Below, one piece after another: positions 51,801-64,000 of a DNA stretch of 64,000 nucleotides (positions are counted from its first letter, which is position 1; each line of letters starts with the position of its first letter). Source of the DNA: Balanoglossus misakiensis (taxonomy: Eukaryota; Hemichordata); NCBI GenBank assembly GCA_040954595.2, contig CM082576.2, positions 7,502,001 through 7,566,000 on the forward strand, written 5' to 3'. Under the pieces are notes generated by a model. That model saw only the letters and a list, made by a program, of their open reading frames with translations, was not told the origin of the DNA and ran no database searches. Position numbers and translations under genes: made by a program.

Positions 51801-53007
51801 CCCTGAAAAAATAGATGCCATTAAAATAATTGGTTGTTTATGCCCGTACTGAATATTATAAGCTACATCCATGTACAATCGTTCTGTGCTTACCAGGGTC
51901 GGTATTGTCTGCACTATTTCTGGTATTTGCTTTTTAATCAGAAATATTGGCCTGAAAGCTTTCCGGTGATCGTGGAGGATCATCGTGATGGTTGAATCAA
52001 TTACCATTTGTGAATCGGATGCTGGAAATGCCAGAGACCCACATGGTGCAGCTGCTTAAAAAGGAATGGCTTCTTTATTGAAATTATCACCGCCGGGCCC
52101 AGAAATAATGAATTTATGTATTTATGTGTATAGTGTGTTTGGATTAACTGTGGTCTGTGGTGCAGCTGTAGACCAGGTTTCATGCCATCGCTGTGTGTGA
52201 ACGGTGATCATGGGAAACCTGCGTGATCACAGTGGATTGTGGGTACTGTCCCGCGTACATTGGATTGTTAAATCCCCACCCTCTAGTACTACTCATGTAG
52301 TCTCACATCCGCAACAGCCATGCATCACCAAAAATGATGAATTGCAATGTGACATGCGTTTACGGAGCGGAAAAAAACACAGTGAGTGTACATTGCAGTT
52401 GAGCCATGACAAAAAAGATGAAAAAGCCCCTTTACTAATTTCCCCAAACCTCTTCTGTTTTTAGTTAAAAGAGTAAATTATACCAGTGCAGTTATGTAGT
52501 CTCAATTTCATAAACTCCGTGGAGTCGGTAATCAGCTCTGTGTCGACAACATGTCTGTGTGGTGGATATCTCGATTGCGAACATGAAAACCTGATCGCAT
52601 TGCAGCGGCCAAGCAATTTGTGTTTATGACGTGAATCGTAATCCAGACGAATGCTATACATCATAACATGATACGTCTCGTTGTATTACTAACTGTGTTT
52701 AACCACATTGTACCACTTTCCCTGTTTTGTGAGGTTTTTTAGTCGTCTTTTATTTCCACTCCCAGTGAACGCAATCCTGTGCGTTGATATGCAACAGTGC
52801 ATCCCTTCTGGCTTGCTAGTACCTCCAACAAATTTGGCCATCTTTGGACAAGTTTATCAGACAATTATCATCACTGTTTAGTTACTGTCACCTTTAGTTG
52901 AACTCTGGCATGTTGGTGGTGCAGTCATATTGACATTGTGTTATCAATTCTCATTTCCTTATTTTTGTCAAAATTCACTGTTATACACATATCTGATTTT
53001 ACAACAG

Positions 53008-53084
53008 ACTTCCTTGGATGCGCAAATATGAGCGGACAGAAGTCCCACCAGGACTTCTCCAAACTAGAACTGAAAAAAGAAATG
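53008..53084 (+). CDS. Candidate coding exon or alternative first exon
   Basis: A 77-base segment lies between an acceptor (tttacaacag) and a donor-like gtaaat. ATG at 53028 with A at -3 opens MSGQKSHQDFSKLELKKEM, which reads like real protein and ends exactly at the donor in phase 0. If it were instead joined to 47885-47961, a different frame would be read and would also stay open. An alternative promoter is one way to use the ATG frame. No family is recognised. Confidence 0.3.
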
Positions 53085-56000
53085 GTAAATTAGCTACATT
53101 GTAAACTGTGAGACCCAGTGTTTTCTGTACGAAAAGTTTATATGCTGTGCATGCAGACAAGAAAACGTAATGAAATTGAAACAAATTGTGTAAGATACTG
53201 GAATTTATGAAAAATGACTGTAAATAGGATGTATCTGTCTGATAGGCTACCGGTAGCTCGATAACACATTTGTAGTTTAGGCTAAAAGTAAAACCACCTC
53301 CTTTCAAGATGTGCTTGTAAGTGAAGGAATTTTGTTTGTTTTGGGGGGATTTTTACAGATGCAACAAGTTTTCTAATTAATTCTCCACATTTAGGGCAAA
53401 CGATATACAAACAGAAGTTGACAGAGAAAAATGCACAAGCCTTAATATGCTAATTAGCAAGTTAGTATGAACCCTGACCCCCTAGTGAACTATGGTACAT
53501 GTATATGACATCGTATGAAAGAATCACACTTTGTCACAGATATTTTAATGTGATGATGTGATTTCTGTCCCTTTGAACCCACAGATTCCTGTCTCAAACC
53601 CTCTCTGTTATAGTGCTTGGGACATGCAGTACATAATGACTTCCTGCAGTGTTAATACAAAGTCTGTGAAATCTCGTTTGTGTGTAATTTCTGCTCGAGG
53701 CCCACTCGAGCACGCCATGTACTGTAAAGTTACTGGGCTGCAGCTAATCTTCTCCGAGAGAAACACGTCCAGGTACGTGCATGATGATACAAGCAGATTG
53801 AGTGGGTTTTCTCTACAGTCGGACAATGTGAAGTCATGCGTATACCATGCTTGGTTAACATTCAATATATGCATAGCATCGAACACGCGTTGCCATGGAA
53901 ACTTAAGAAAATCAGCGTGATTATTTGCCTATCTGTGAGAGTGTTTATCCAATGGTTGTGACTGTTTCCTTTGTGTTTTTTCAGCTTCTGGGTTTGTTCA
54001 ATAACTTGGCATGCTGCTTGATGGGAAAGATGATAAATGTTTATATATTTTGCGAAATTTCAGTGCTGACTCGCCAGTCTCTGATATTTTCACAGTGACA
54101 TTTAAAAACGTTTACAAAAACAAAAGAACTACATGTACTACTACTGTAATAATATTTATAACTTTACAAACATTTCTTTGCATATTTTAAGTAATTTCAC
54201 ACCATGTTCTGTACATGTAATGATGTATGGAAGTGCATTTGTAAAAGTCAGAGTTTATCCTTTCTGTTATGACATACAATATATATACTGTAGCCATTGA
54301 TGGATGCAACATTTGCTACATGTATATAAGGCAGTAAGTAATTAGTATAGACACATTGACAACCAACATTTCCTATCAGTATACTATGGGATATAACATA
54401 AATCTCGCAGCAGAGCTACAAATTACATAAGAATTCAGACACAACAAACAAATGACCCCATCCTGTCCATGTTACATGTACCATCTGTTTTCTACATGTT
54501 CATCTGTCCAAAACCCTGAAGGCGGTTTCAAATTCAGTTCCAGTAAGGAGAGAGATTAGACTCTGTTCCTAGACCAGAGTGTAATCATGCATGAAATCAC
54601 CAACATTATCACATTTCTCCTGGTAATTATTAATAAGGGCCATTGCTTGGCTCAATGCCTCTCCCCATTTACTGTGAATATTTCCAAATGAGGTTACATT
54701 GTACATACTGTTACGAGCCTTGGCTGAGGCACATTTTCACCCAAGAGGTTTTTCGATGATTCACTAAATTATGGTTTTCCTGGTTTACCCCGTACATACA
54801 TGTACATTGTAGCACCCGTTCCCGATCGAGACATATTGGGGGCACAGACCTGTGCAGGTTTTTATTTTTCGGAGAACAAAACTTTGGCGGGCGAAGATGG
54901 CTTTTGTCAATCAGAATCTCTGATGAAGTTTTAGATGGAAGAAACCTGGAATGCATCTGGATTTGATTTCTATCAGGAGCTGTTGAGTGAGCAGCATATG
55001 ATGGCCGCTGTGAGCCGTGATTGAGATCTGTTAGGTGTTTGGTGGAATTGATGAATTGCCAGTAAGTTACGACCACCCAGATTAGAAGGTATGAGCTGTA
55101 CACACGTGTCATGCATAGTTGCTTGCTTTCCACGTTGAACTCTGACCCTTCACCTCTGACCGCACACAGTGAGACCTGCTGCTAGTTAGAGGCAGCCACT
55201 TTCTGAGTTACAGCGTAACAGCGTGTGACTGCAGATGGTGTGGTGCATTTTAGTCTATTTAGAAGGGAGGGACTGGCACTCCTGCTGAACAAATGGTATC
55301 AACCGCTAGGAAATTATAAGTTACATGTACATGTAGTCCTGTCCACAAATGAATTTTGCCTGGGGCTAGCAGACTGCCGCCTGTGTCAAGCCCTGCTAAT
55401 GGCATACCGTTTTTTTAAGTGCACACATGTACATGATGTACAACATACGTCTAACATCAACATGCCACTGGTAACTTTGAAGGTGAGGTGACTGCCCTCT
55501 AACAGGACAGGGCAGCTTGTCATTGCCCATGGCGATGTAAATCATCATCATCATCATCCAAGGGTATTGACCAGTCTACTTGCACATGTACTCGTGAGAC
55601 CCCCAAGGCTTACGCAAAATAGGTCCATGGACAACTCAGAAAACGTCTTCAAATCGCTCACTTTCTCTGTGTATATCCGATGAATGTGTTGAATAACTGA
55701 ACAGCTTTCAATCACCCTCGCTGCCGCATACGTAACGAGCACGCGAGGCTGAGACAACGAGAAATCCTGCAGGCTGCAGCGAGAAATTATTCCCTGTTAC
55801 TGTCGAATGATTTGCCACAAACTGCATCATGGGAAATGAGAATGTAATTTCTGGCAAATTGCATCGTTTGGAAACAAGTTAATTTTGTCGCCGGGTTTTA
55901 TTTTATTCGTTCTGGGTGATCTTAAACACCACTGTCGCAAGTCTGTTGATTTCCAAATGTTCAGGGGTTAATTGGGTTCACATTGAGAGGTCTGCATAGA

Positions 56001-58324
56001 ATCTAGCCCCAGGTCACCTCCCTGGGGTCATATTGTATCAGCCTGGCTTTTCAATGCATTAAACGATCATAACATTGAGTCTGAGAGCAGTGAATGTCGC
56101 CCGACAATGTCCAGTTTTTTCTCATCGTCATTTAAATTTTCCTTTTAATGAAACGGTTCAATAAAATGTTACTATAGTACGCGATAAAAATGATTGCTTC
56201 CAGTTCAACTTCAACTCAGAAGTGCTGATAAAATGATGTAGACTTGAGGCAAAACTATTAGAACACCCAGGTGGGCCTAGCCTGTCCCCTGTCTACATGT
56301 ACAATGTATGTCTCACTTCTGACTTGCCACAGACTTGTGTAGGCTTACCCTAGACCCTAACAGACAAGCCCATCAAAAGCTTACCACACAAGGAGAACTT
56401 ACATGTTAATAACACAACTGCGTTGTGAATATTAATTTTTTTTATGAACTGAAAAATGGTAACAATTATTAGTATGTAATACATCACCAAACAAGGTCAA
56501 ATGGCTCACAGAAATATAAAAATAACATATGCTATGCAGATGTCCCAGTCTTTGATAGATGGCTAATCTGTTTTATTTTTTTAATGGTATGACATTTGCA
56601 AGGCTAGTGTAAATTGGGGACAAAAAGTAGGTCACCACTGGATGCTTGATAATCATCCTGATACAGTGTTAAGTTTTCATGTCAGGAAAATCTGCAGGGC
56701 ATCGTTTTGTGGCAAATAAAAAATGATGTGAAACGTGCTGGGATCATCTGCGGATAGTAATATTGATGATCATTCACCAGGAAACAGAAAAAAACAGCAC
56801 CTCTCATGATATATGTGTGTGTAACAGGTGGTTCTTTTAAAACTTGCAGCGAGGGCCCTTGTTGGTAATACACATGCCCCTGTGACTTTATCCGTCTTGT
56901 AACTGCCAAGAGTGAGTTATTAGTAATCCTGAAATGGAAAAGAGGAGTACACATCGCGTGATGACCTCTCATAATGTTGCCATGGAGACTGGCATACTAT
57001 GTAAATACTGTTCCATTGGTTGAACTTTGACCTCTGTGGGTCTGTCATCCTTGCAGCGCAAATTCCGCAAAAGTGACCATACATCACGTGCAGACCCAGT
57101 GTTTATTTTCGCTCTTTTCTCCTGATGGGAAGCATGCTTGTGTAGACAATTTATTTGACCTTCCCAGCTATAACTGTCACTTGATTTATAGTCAACTGAC
57201 ATTTTAACGTTTTATATCGGACATGCAGTGTAACTGTCTGTGCAGCTGTATGGTGCATTGAAATCAAATGCAAAGAGCAACACTGCACATAAAATTGTGA
57301 TGTTAGCAGAGTAAATATGCTGTGCTATTTGTAATCATGAGCAAATATGCTCTACTGTTGGAATATTCAGATGTATGCAGTGTACCGTAAAATAGTTTAA
57401 CTCTCTTATTTGAATTGTATTTTATGTTTAAATGTAGGTCATAATAATATACCAGATAGCAAATCTACAAATAAACATTTGCATGACTGACTGTATAATC
57501 AGTTTTGCATGTACGTTTGGATGTGTAACTGTAAATATAACTTTATGTGTACCAGCTAAGCTTGACTTGTCCTAATTTTGCTAATTTTAAAATGTTGGCT
57601 TTTATTTAGACATGTGCCGGTACTGTCTATTTTTTGCTGCCATCTTGTTATTTTTTACATGGAATGCATTGTGAAAACACTGACACAGAGACCTTGTGAT
57701 GCATAATTGCAAGCACTGAACTATTCACGTCTACCGCTGCTACATGGAAGCACACTTTGCGGACTGTTAACTTGGAAACAGGAACAATCGACTGACATAA
57801 ACAGTTTTAATTTGTGCCATATATTTTTTATGTGTGTCCATAAAAAAGAAATCCTGGTAATAAAATATGTAGGGTAAAAATTGTCCGAATATGGGAAAGA
57901 TGGATTTGGTAGCTAAAATATTCCATTGGTTTTAAAATTGATTATCTTTTAAACGCTGACTTGAATTTTATTGCCCCATTTTGGTGTGATCCTGTATAAT
58001 ACTGGTCCACTGGGAACTTCACATACAGTTGATCAGTTTCTTACCCAATGCATGACATGTATAAAATGGGTATAAATGTAAGGTACCGTTTGAATTGAAG
58101 AAAATTGGGGTTAATTCAATTTCTTCTAGACTTTCATAATCTGCCAGCTTCGTGACTGCTCTTGAATAGTCTAATACATTAAAAATATAGCTCTGACTTC
58201 GGAATCCGAGGTTGCCATGCCGACAATTGAATCCCGATTTCAATATCCCATGTGAGAGGACTTACATGTAATAATACCTCTTTCCGTTTCATTCTTTTCA
58301 TGGGATTGCAAGGGGACTTCTTGA

Positions 58325-58415
58325 TCAGTCACCCCCTATCCCTTTGTATATGTCCAAGTTTACCATATAGAAAACCACAGATTTGGACCGAACCATGCTG
58401 GTGACAGGTTATATG
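58325..58415. mobile_element. Degenerate relative of the 48430 MITE-like element
   Basis: The order tcagtcaccccctatccct, then cagatttggaccgaaccatg, then ctggtgacaggt matches the 48430 element (caccccc, ggatttggacc, aaaccatg, cggtgg). Both ends are decayed. Confidence 0.4.
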
Positions 58416-59908
58416 TACCTGTCCTATTGTCCCTTGCACTTCCCTGTTTCAATCTGAAGTACCTCAGTCTTTAGAGTTGAAAATGGCATTCAAGGAAAGT
58501 ATGTGTATACATGTAGATAGATAATGATGATGTCATGTGCTATTTCATTGTGCTTTCCTCAAGTGATGTTTGTTTGACTGTGGATGAACTTCAACTGGAA
58601 TTTTTCCGACAAACGTTCTCCATGGCAAAACATGTTTTCCCCAGCGCAGTGTACGTGCATTTCTCACTGTTTCGTGACAACAGTATTAAAATCCAAATCG
58701 AACTCAGAGTGGATCGGAGGGCAGGCAAAGTGCATTTACATCGGTCCATGTTTGATTGAAGTGACAAGAATTGTCCAGATGCAAGGGAGCCATAAATATT
58801 TCAAATTGTGTTCTTGTTATATTACTTACATACGTATGTACGTACCTGTTACATGTACATTGATTTGTACATGTACATGTGTATGCAGCCTTGCAAGTCA
58901 TAAGTGTCCGCGAAACGGTTTGATAAGAGATTGAATCATGTGTGAAGTTCCCCTGTTAGACCGTTCTATTTGTGTAAATTACACAGAGCCAGTAAAGCAG
59001 CTCGGGACTGTTCGTAATCTAACAGCTTGCGTGATAATGTTTTCACACAATCCAAGTGGAAGTGGTGTGAGCGTGATAGCAATCGAAGAAATGGTAAATT
59101 AAGTCGGAGACTCATTACCACAGGGAGAAGTACATCTGCCTGTGTGGGTAATGATTCAATTGATGTACAATCATGTATACGTGGATGAGAGGAAACGCTG
59201 TTAAGTCCCTTCAACTTAATTTTCACCCCAAACACTTTCATGGAATATCATTTAGACTATAACTGACAGACTGGGAAATAGAGTTTGAAAGGGGTCAGTG
59301 TACCTCGATGTGACCTGACAGAAGTGATGTCTGGAATGATACTTGTAAAATCCTGATTTAGAGGAGAAATACTGTCGCGATTTTATTTGCGAGTGTAAGT
59401 GAGTGCGACGGCTACAGTAGTTGAGAGGCTGTTTAATATTCCATGATGCTGTGTTGTTACTGCACTTTGACAAGTAGTCATCGATGTAAACACGCAAGCA
59501 TGCTGACAATTTTATACACCGCCTGGTCAACCAAACCAGGAGTCTCTTGAAAATGCTCGAACATGGGTTCTCAGTTCGTGGTAAGCTCCTTTCATTCAGC
59601 ATTTGCCCGGGAATTCTTTATCTGAAAAGAGGATTGTTTCTCAATCTGCAGTCCATAAGTGCATTTCAGTTAATCGTGAGATTACATGTTTTTGCACTGT
59701 AATTGATCATCCGAGATAAATTGAACAGAACCAGTGAGACAGAAACTACTTATCTACGGGTCATCAGTTTTTAATATTTACACTGTCTCTTCGTCATAAT
59801 TATTTAAAGGACCGTAATTGTTTAGTTTAGTGATCAGGTTGTCAATCACTCTGAGGTAAAATTGGACCAAGTGGAATAGTGTCGGAGAAAGAAAGCCTGT
59901 CAACTTTC

Positions 59909-59945
59909 AGAGAGAGAGAGAGAGGGGGGGGGGGGGGGGGGGGGG
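59909..59945. repeat. (GA)n followed by poly-G
   Basis: Fifteen bases of AG repeat run into 22 G. Simple repeat. Confidence 0.95.
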
Positions 59946-62502
59946 TTATGTCTTGAACATCAGGAATAGGAAATTGCTACAGCATTCCAATATATGGAGA
60001 TTTCAGTTTGCGCATGCCGTACTGTATGACTCATGGAACATTCAAAGATAACTGCTCAGTGATGAAGTCTCGTCATAGGATTTCTTTGTATAATTAGTAG
60101 GTGTAAAATTTCTTGTCAAGTACATGCAGAATCCACAACAGAATTTAGAAAGCCGAGAATTTTCCGTCACCCGTGTTTTTGTGTGAAACGCCTAAGCCCA
60201 GGAAACACCGGAAATAAACTGCTGCCGATACAGGAACGTACGTCACTGCAGTTCAATCGCCTTGTGTCATAGAAAAAAAAAGGAGATGAAGAATGAATAA
60301 AGTGACATGAAGGTTCTTGAGAGGCAAAAGTCATTAAGTCTTGATTTTCTCTGCTTGTAGTTGCGGTGTATATTGATAGTTGCCATAGCAACAGCTGATG
60401 TCATTTTGGTCTGTGGATGTGAGCCAATTGCAAGGATCAGGCAGCTCGCTGCATTGGGGGGTCGGTCTCAGTGGGTATTTGGGTGTCTAATCATTCTGAC
60501 GACATCGTGATCAAAAATCATCTATAAAATGTACTTTGATATGGTCATATATTTTCCACTGTAATGTGCCTGAATTTGGGATAAAGTAGATGACATTGGC
60601 CAGTAAGTACATTTCCAGATCAGCCAAATTGACTGTAAAGGTCATTGAACAGAGACCGGCTACCGTGTCCAATCATGTACACAAGTGAATTACAAACAAA
60701 ATGCACAGCAATTCTCAATTTGTATTGTAAATTATTCATAGTTTCATTTCGTTTGCCTTTTTGTGTTGACATTCTTTGATTCGGGTTAAGTGATAATAAC
60801 AGGTAGGGCATCTCAGCGGGCGATCTTTTCTGGAAGTGTCTGAAATGATGACATGACCATCCTCATTTTCAGGTCTTATTTTTGTGAATGCGGTTTTCCA
60901 CAGAAACTCATTAGGTTTACTTTTTCTCAAAGCTATTAATGGCGACAGCTGGTTGTTGGTGTGTGATTTGGTTACTCTATAGTCGCCATACTTACAATAC
61001 TTGCCACCCACTACACATGCAGGATTATGACTACGGTAGCAATTTCGTAGCAAAGGAAATGGCATTAGAATATTGGACTGGTATCCAGGGAAACTGGGAT
61101 GTGATATTTTTCAAATTGCTGTGACATTCGGTCTGTACGTCTCAGAACGACTGGTTTTCCTACGACAGATTTAAATCTTACTTTGCTGTCAGTAAGAGAG
61201 AGAGAGAGAAAACATTTTCTCCCTTTCCTGTGGATTATTCCGAGATGAAGTCTGCATCTCCACGGTTCAAGGAAGTTGTCTGCTTCTGGGGGATTTTGTG
61301 TAGTGTTTAGTCTGATTGCTAAGTGACAGTTTCCTCTTGTTGCTAAGCAACCGACTTGCCGCATGCTGAGTGGGGCCCATCACTTCTCGGCACCACCCCA
61401 TGTCTCTTCATTATCTGCTCGATGTGGCTGCTGTCGTCCTCACAAAGTGCGCGACAGCTTTGTTGATGTCGAGGCTCTTTCAAACATCATTACTTTTGTG
61501 ATAAATATTTCTTGGGAAATGGAATACATCAAGCAGAGAGCTTAATCCCTTTTGAATGCCAGGTATTTCTTCACAGTCAGGCTTGGTTGAAAAGCACATA
61601 CATTGTATTTCGCTTTGCAGATGTGATGTTAGTTGTTTAATACTCATAGGTGTGTCTGTGCCAACAAGAATGCAAAGTGACCAAGTCAGGATGGTTATTG
61701 GAGGGCTTTTAATTACCCTGGCGAAGAATAAATCCTCCAAACCCCTCTACCCCTCCCCCCTCAATTCACAGTCACCCCTAATATAGAAGGACTGCGTCCA
61801 ATTACATCGATCAGCAGTCATTTTTGAAGGCCAAGCCTATAGACCCTTTTCTCAAGGCTGTTGACCGCTGATGTCTAAATTGAAAAATAAATGATTGATG
61901 TGTTACAGCACAGAAACATGATAAGGATAACAGTGATAAATATAGCAGTGTTTGTGCCGATATCACTTTAACCAACAGCAGAAGCGTGATTGATGGGCGA
62001 TCAATTTTTTTGAGCAGATTCCGTTTTACAGAGCGAGGTATTCTGATCGATTGTTGGAACATGCTGGCATTGAGCGGAGATCAACACAACTGTTTGGCTG
62101 ATAACGAATGTTGTCAAACTCCTGCAGACATTGATTTTGCTCGACTCGCTCTTTGATGACATTTTGTGAGAGTTTATCATAATTGCGTTACCTCTCTGAC
62201 GCCCTGAGCGCAGACAAATTCCACCTGAACTGCCGTTTGTGTCAGTTTATGGATCACTTTACTTTTTAAACTCGCGTATACATGCATGACACAACAACCG
62301 ACTGAGTTCTGCTGTATAATTCTCTCGCAGCAATCCAGAATGCGTCATTCTGTTGGTGTCTGTGGTTTTCAGTACAGTGCGGTTTTCACCAATCACAACA
62401 TTGATTGATGTACTGGTCTGTTTCACAGACAAGATGGCCAATTCTTTAACCTTTTTTCGAAGGAATGTGTATGTAGTGCATTCTAGGGATGTAACTTAAC
62501 AC

Positions 62503-62528
62503 GGGGGGGGGGGGGGGGGGGGGGGGGG
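62503..62528. repeat. poly-G run
   Basis: Twenty-six consecutive G. Could form a G-quadruplex; length is uncertain. Confidence 0.95.
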
Positions 62529-64000
62529 AATTGTAGGTCTTCCCTAACGCAATTTACCTAATGCTGAAAATTAGCTAATCTACTTACAATGAATTCCACA
62601 GGGGTCAAACCGTGCCGGTTACCCACTGATCAAGATTATGTGTAGTTTCAGATTGCACCAGACTCAAATCTGTTTGGTTTTTATCCCAGATTTTGCTTTC
62701 CCGGACTCTCTTTCCACCATGCCGAAGGTGCTTAGGTTAATTTTCTGGCGATGTTCGACGCCCACGTTGTCACGGCTACCCGGATAAAGAACGGATTCCC
62801 TTCCATCAATTTGTAATGTGAGCAAACATGGAATCTCCAGTCGGAGTGACATTCTGTTAAGATTGAAAGAGGCTTGAGGTGTACAGTGTTAAGGTAGCCA
62901 ATTACAGATGTCACCAGCAGCTGTCAATAGAATGGCTTGTTGTGTACAACTCCTATCTGGTATTGTGTCAGGGATCAATAGCTGTGTGTCATTTAATGTG
63001 CTTTCGCGTCAGTATATTCTTGTTAGCCTTTTTTTTCACAAAGCAGTTTTTTGTTCATTGTGTCGACAGATATTATCGTGAGATGTGCAATTTTCTAATC
63101 AGCGTGCTTGTGTAAGTGGCTTTTCAAATGATGTCTGTCGTACCGTAGCGTATCCGTGATCCAGCCACACAGTGGAAATCTATTTCTGTATTGTGTGAAG
63201 AAAGAGGATCATATCTTAGCACCAAATATGGAGAGATATTGACTTTCTACCTTCAACAAACTCTCAAATGGTCTATTATTTATGTTTCAAGGTGAGTCTT
63301 ATCAGTACTTATCAAGGATGAAGCCAACCAAGCTTTTGCCACGCCCATGAATTCATTTTCCAAAATAAGAGATATTAAATTGCAATTCTTATCCCTCTCC
63401 AAGGCAACAAAAATCATATTTCTGATGGCCTTCATTTTGAGAAAATTAATGAAATTCATCTGTTGATAACTCTTCAAGGATACCAACATCACCATGTAAT
63501 ACAGAGAGCGTGAGAGAAGATTGGAATATGTTTACTAGATTCAATCTTGATACGTCCATCAATATATTAGACACACCGGCGTATGTCGATCTTGAAACAT
63601 TGATCAGTAAGAGTCCCTCGAGAATCTATGGATGAAATTAGTAAAGTTCTGTGTACAATGTAGGAGCCCAGTTTCACCAGAATGTGGTGTTGTTGAAATT
63701 TAGTCTCAATCCATGTTTTGTGTGTCTTCGGTTTCGTAACTCATGTTTTTCCAATGTTGGAAATGGAGCAGCCCAAGGAAAGAAAAACTGTTTCCTTTGT
63801 ATAAGAAATATGAAAGATTTTATGTACTCTTGAAATTTAATGGAAATTTTAGATATAGAAGTTGTATAGTACATTTATCTCCCTTGGAAACTCTTCATTT
63901 GTTTCCTTTTAGCTGCATAAAACGCAAATTGACTGTTTCAAATATTGGTACATTATTGAAGATGGCTTTATAATAAATGGACACATCCGTTCTTCCTCAT

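Larger units (their letters stand above)
48846..64000. other. Long non-coding stretch (probable large introns)
   Basis: Apart from the candidate exon at 53008 and repeats, I see no exon with convincing coding character or a recognisable domain. Open frames are short and scattered on both strands. The simplest reading is large 5' introns of the gene starting at 47885 or 53028 that continues beyond the window. Confidence 0.4.

Noticed and set aside
53558-53920. 120-codon plus-strand frame
   Set aside because: No recognisable motif and no convincing acceptor or donor; a minus-strand frame of similar length overlaps it.

Overview
This window is eukaryotic nuclear DNA from an intron-rich animal, most likely a marine invertebrate. 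The genes carry short introns with GT..AG borders, AATAAA poly(A) signals and many microsatellites. The gene set is metazoan: histones, an IL-17-type cytokine, a death-domain adaptor, an arylsulfatase and a C2H2/SANT nuclear protein. Abundant tacatgta palindromes and a cysteine-knot IL-17 fit a lophotrochozoan, hemichordate or cephalochordate, but I cannot fix the phylum. Gene models below were built by hand by joining exons at splice sites and checking reading phase; every complete model closes in frame.

Layout. (1) 344-6243 (+): a 10-exon nuclear protein with four C2H2 fingers and a SANT domain, resembling ZNF541/TRERF1. (2) 7112-8119 (-) and 8730-9327 (+): a divergent histone H2A variant and a histone H4, head to head. 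Both have an intron and a poly(A) signal, and they share a promoter region with CCAAT boxes, an octamer and a TATA box. (3) 11754-13124 (+): a secreted IL-17-like cytokine with a kappaB-like site and TATA box upstream; a broken inverted copy lies at 14331-14524 (-). (4) 15985-18222 (+): a secreted cysteine-rich protein of unknown family. (5) 19588-20339: an LTR-like element with an internal ~46-bp tandem repeat. (6) 20894-25164 (-): a complete 15-exon arylsulfatase (ARSB/ARSI/ARSJ type), head to head with (7) a 130-aa death-domain protein at 25449-26268 (+).

(8) 29298-44078 (+) is the centre of the window: an 18-coding-exon gene for a predicted 3309-aa type I membrane protein. It has a signal peptide, about 16 tandem lamin-tail-domain-like (LTD) repeats, a cysteine-containing juxtamembrane region, one transmembrane helix and a short tail with an NPxY motif. 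Its first coding exon is 5.5 kb and holds nine domains, six of them in three nearly identical two-domain blocks of about 1.15 kb. The other domains are split by many introns.

(9) 44079-64000 holds little recognisable coding sequence: a probable long 3' UTR, then a putative first coding exon at 47885, a second candidate exon at 53008, MITE-like repeats and homopolymer runs. This looks like the long 5' introns of a gene extending past the window.

Functionally, the IL-17-like gene, the death-domain protein and perhaps the cysteine-rich and LTD-repeat surface proteins suggest a region enriched in secreted, surface and immune-type genes. There is no operon-like arrangement, and co-function is not shown by the sequence.
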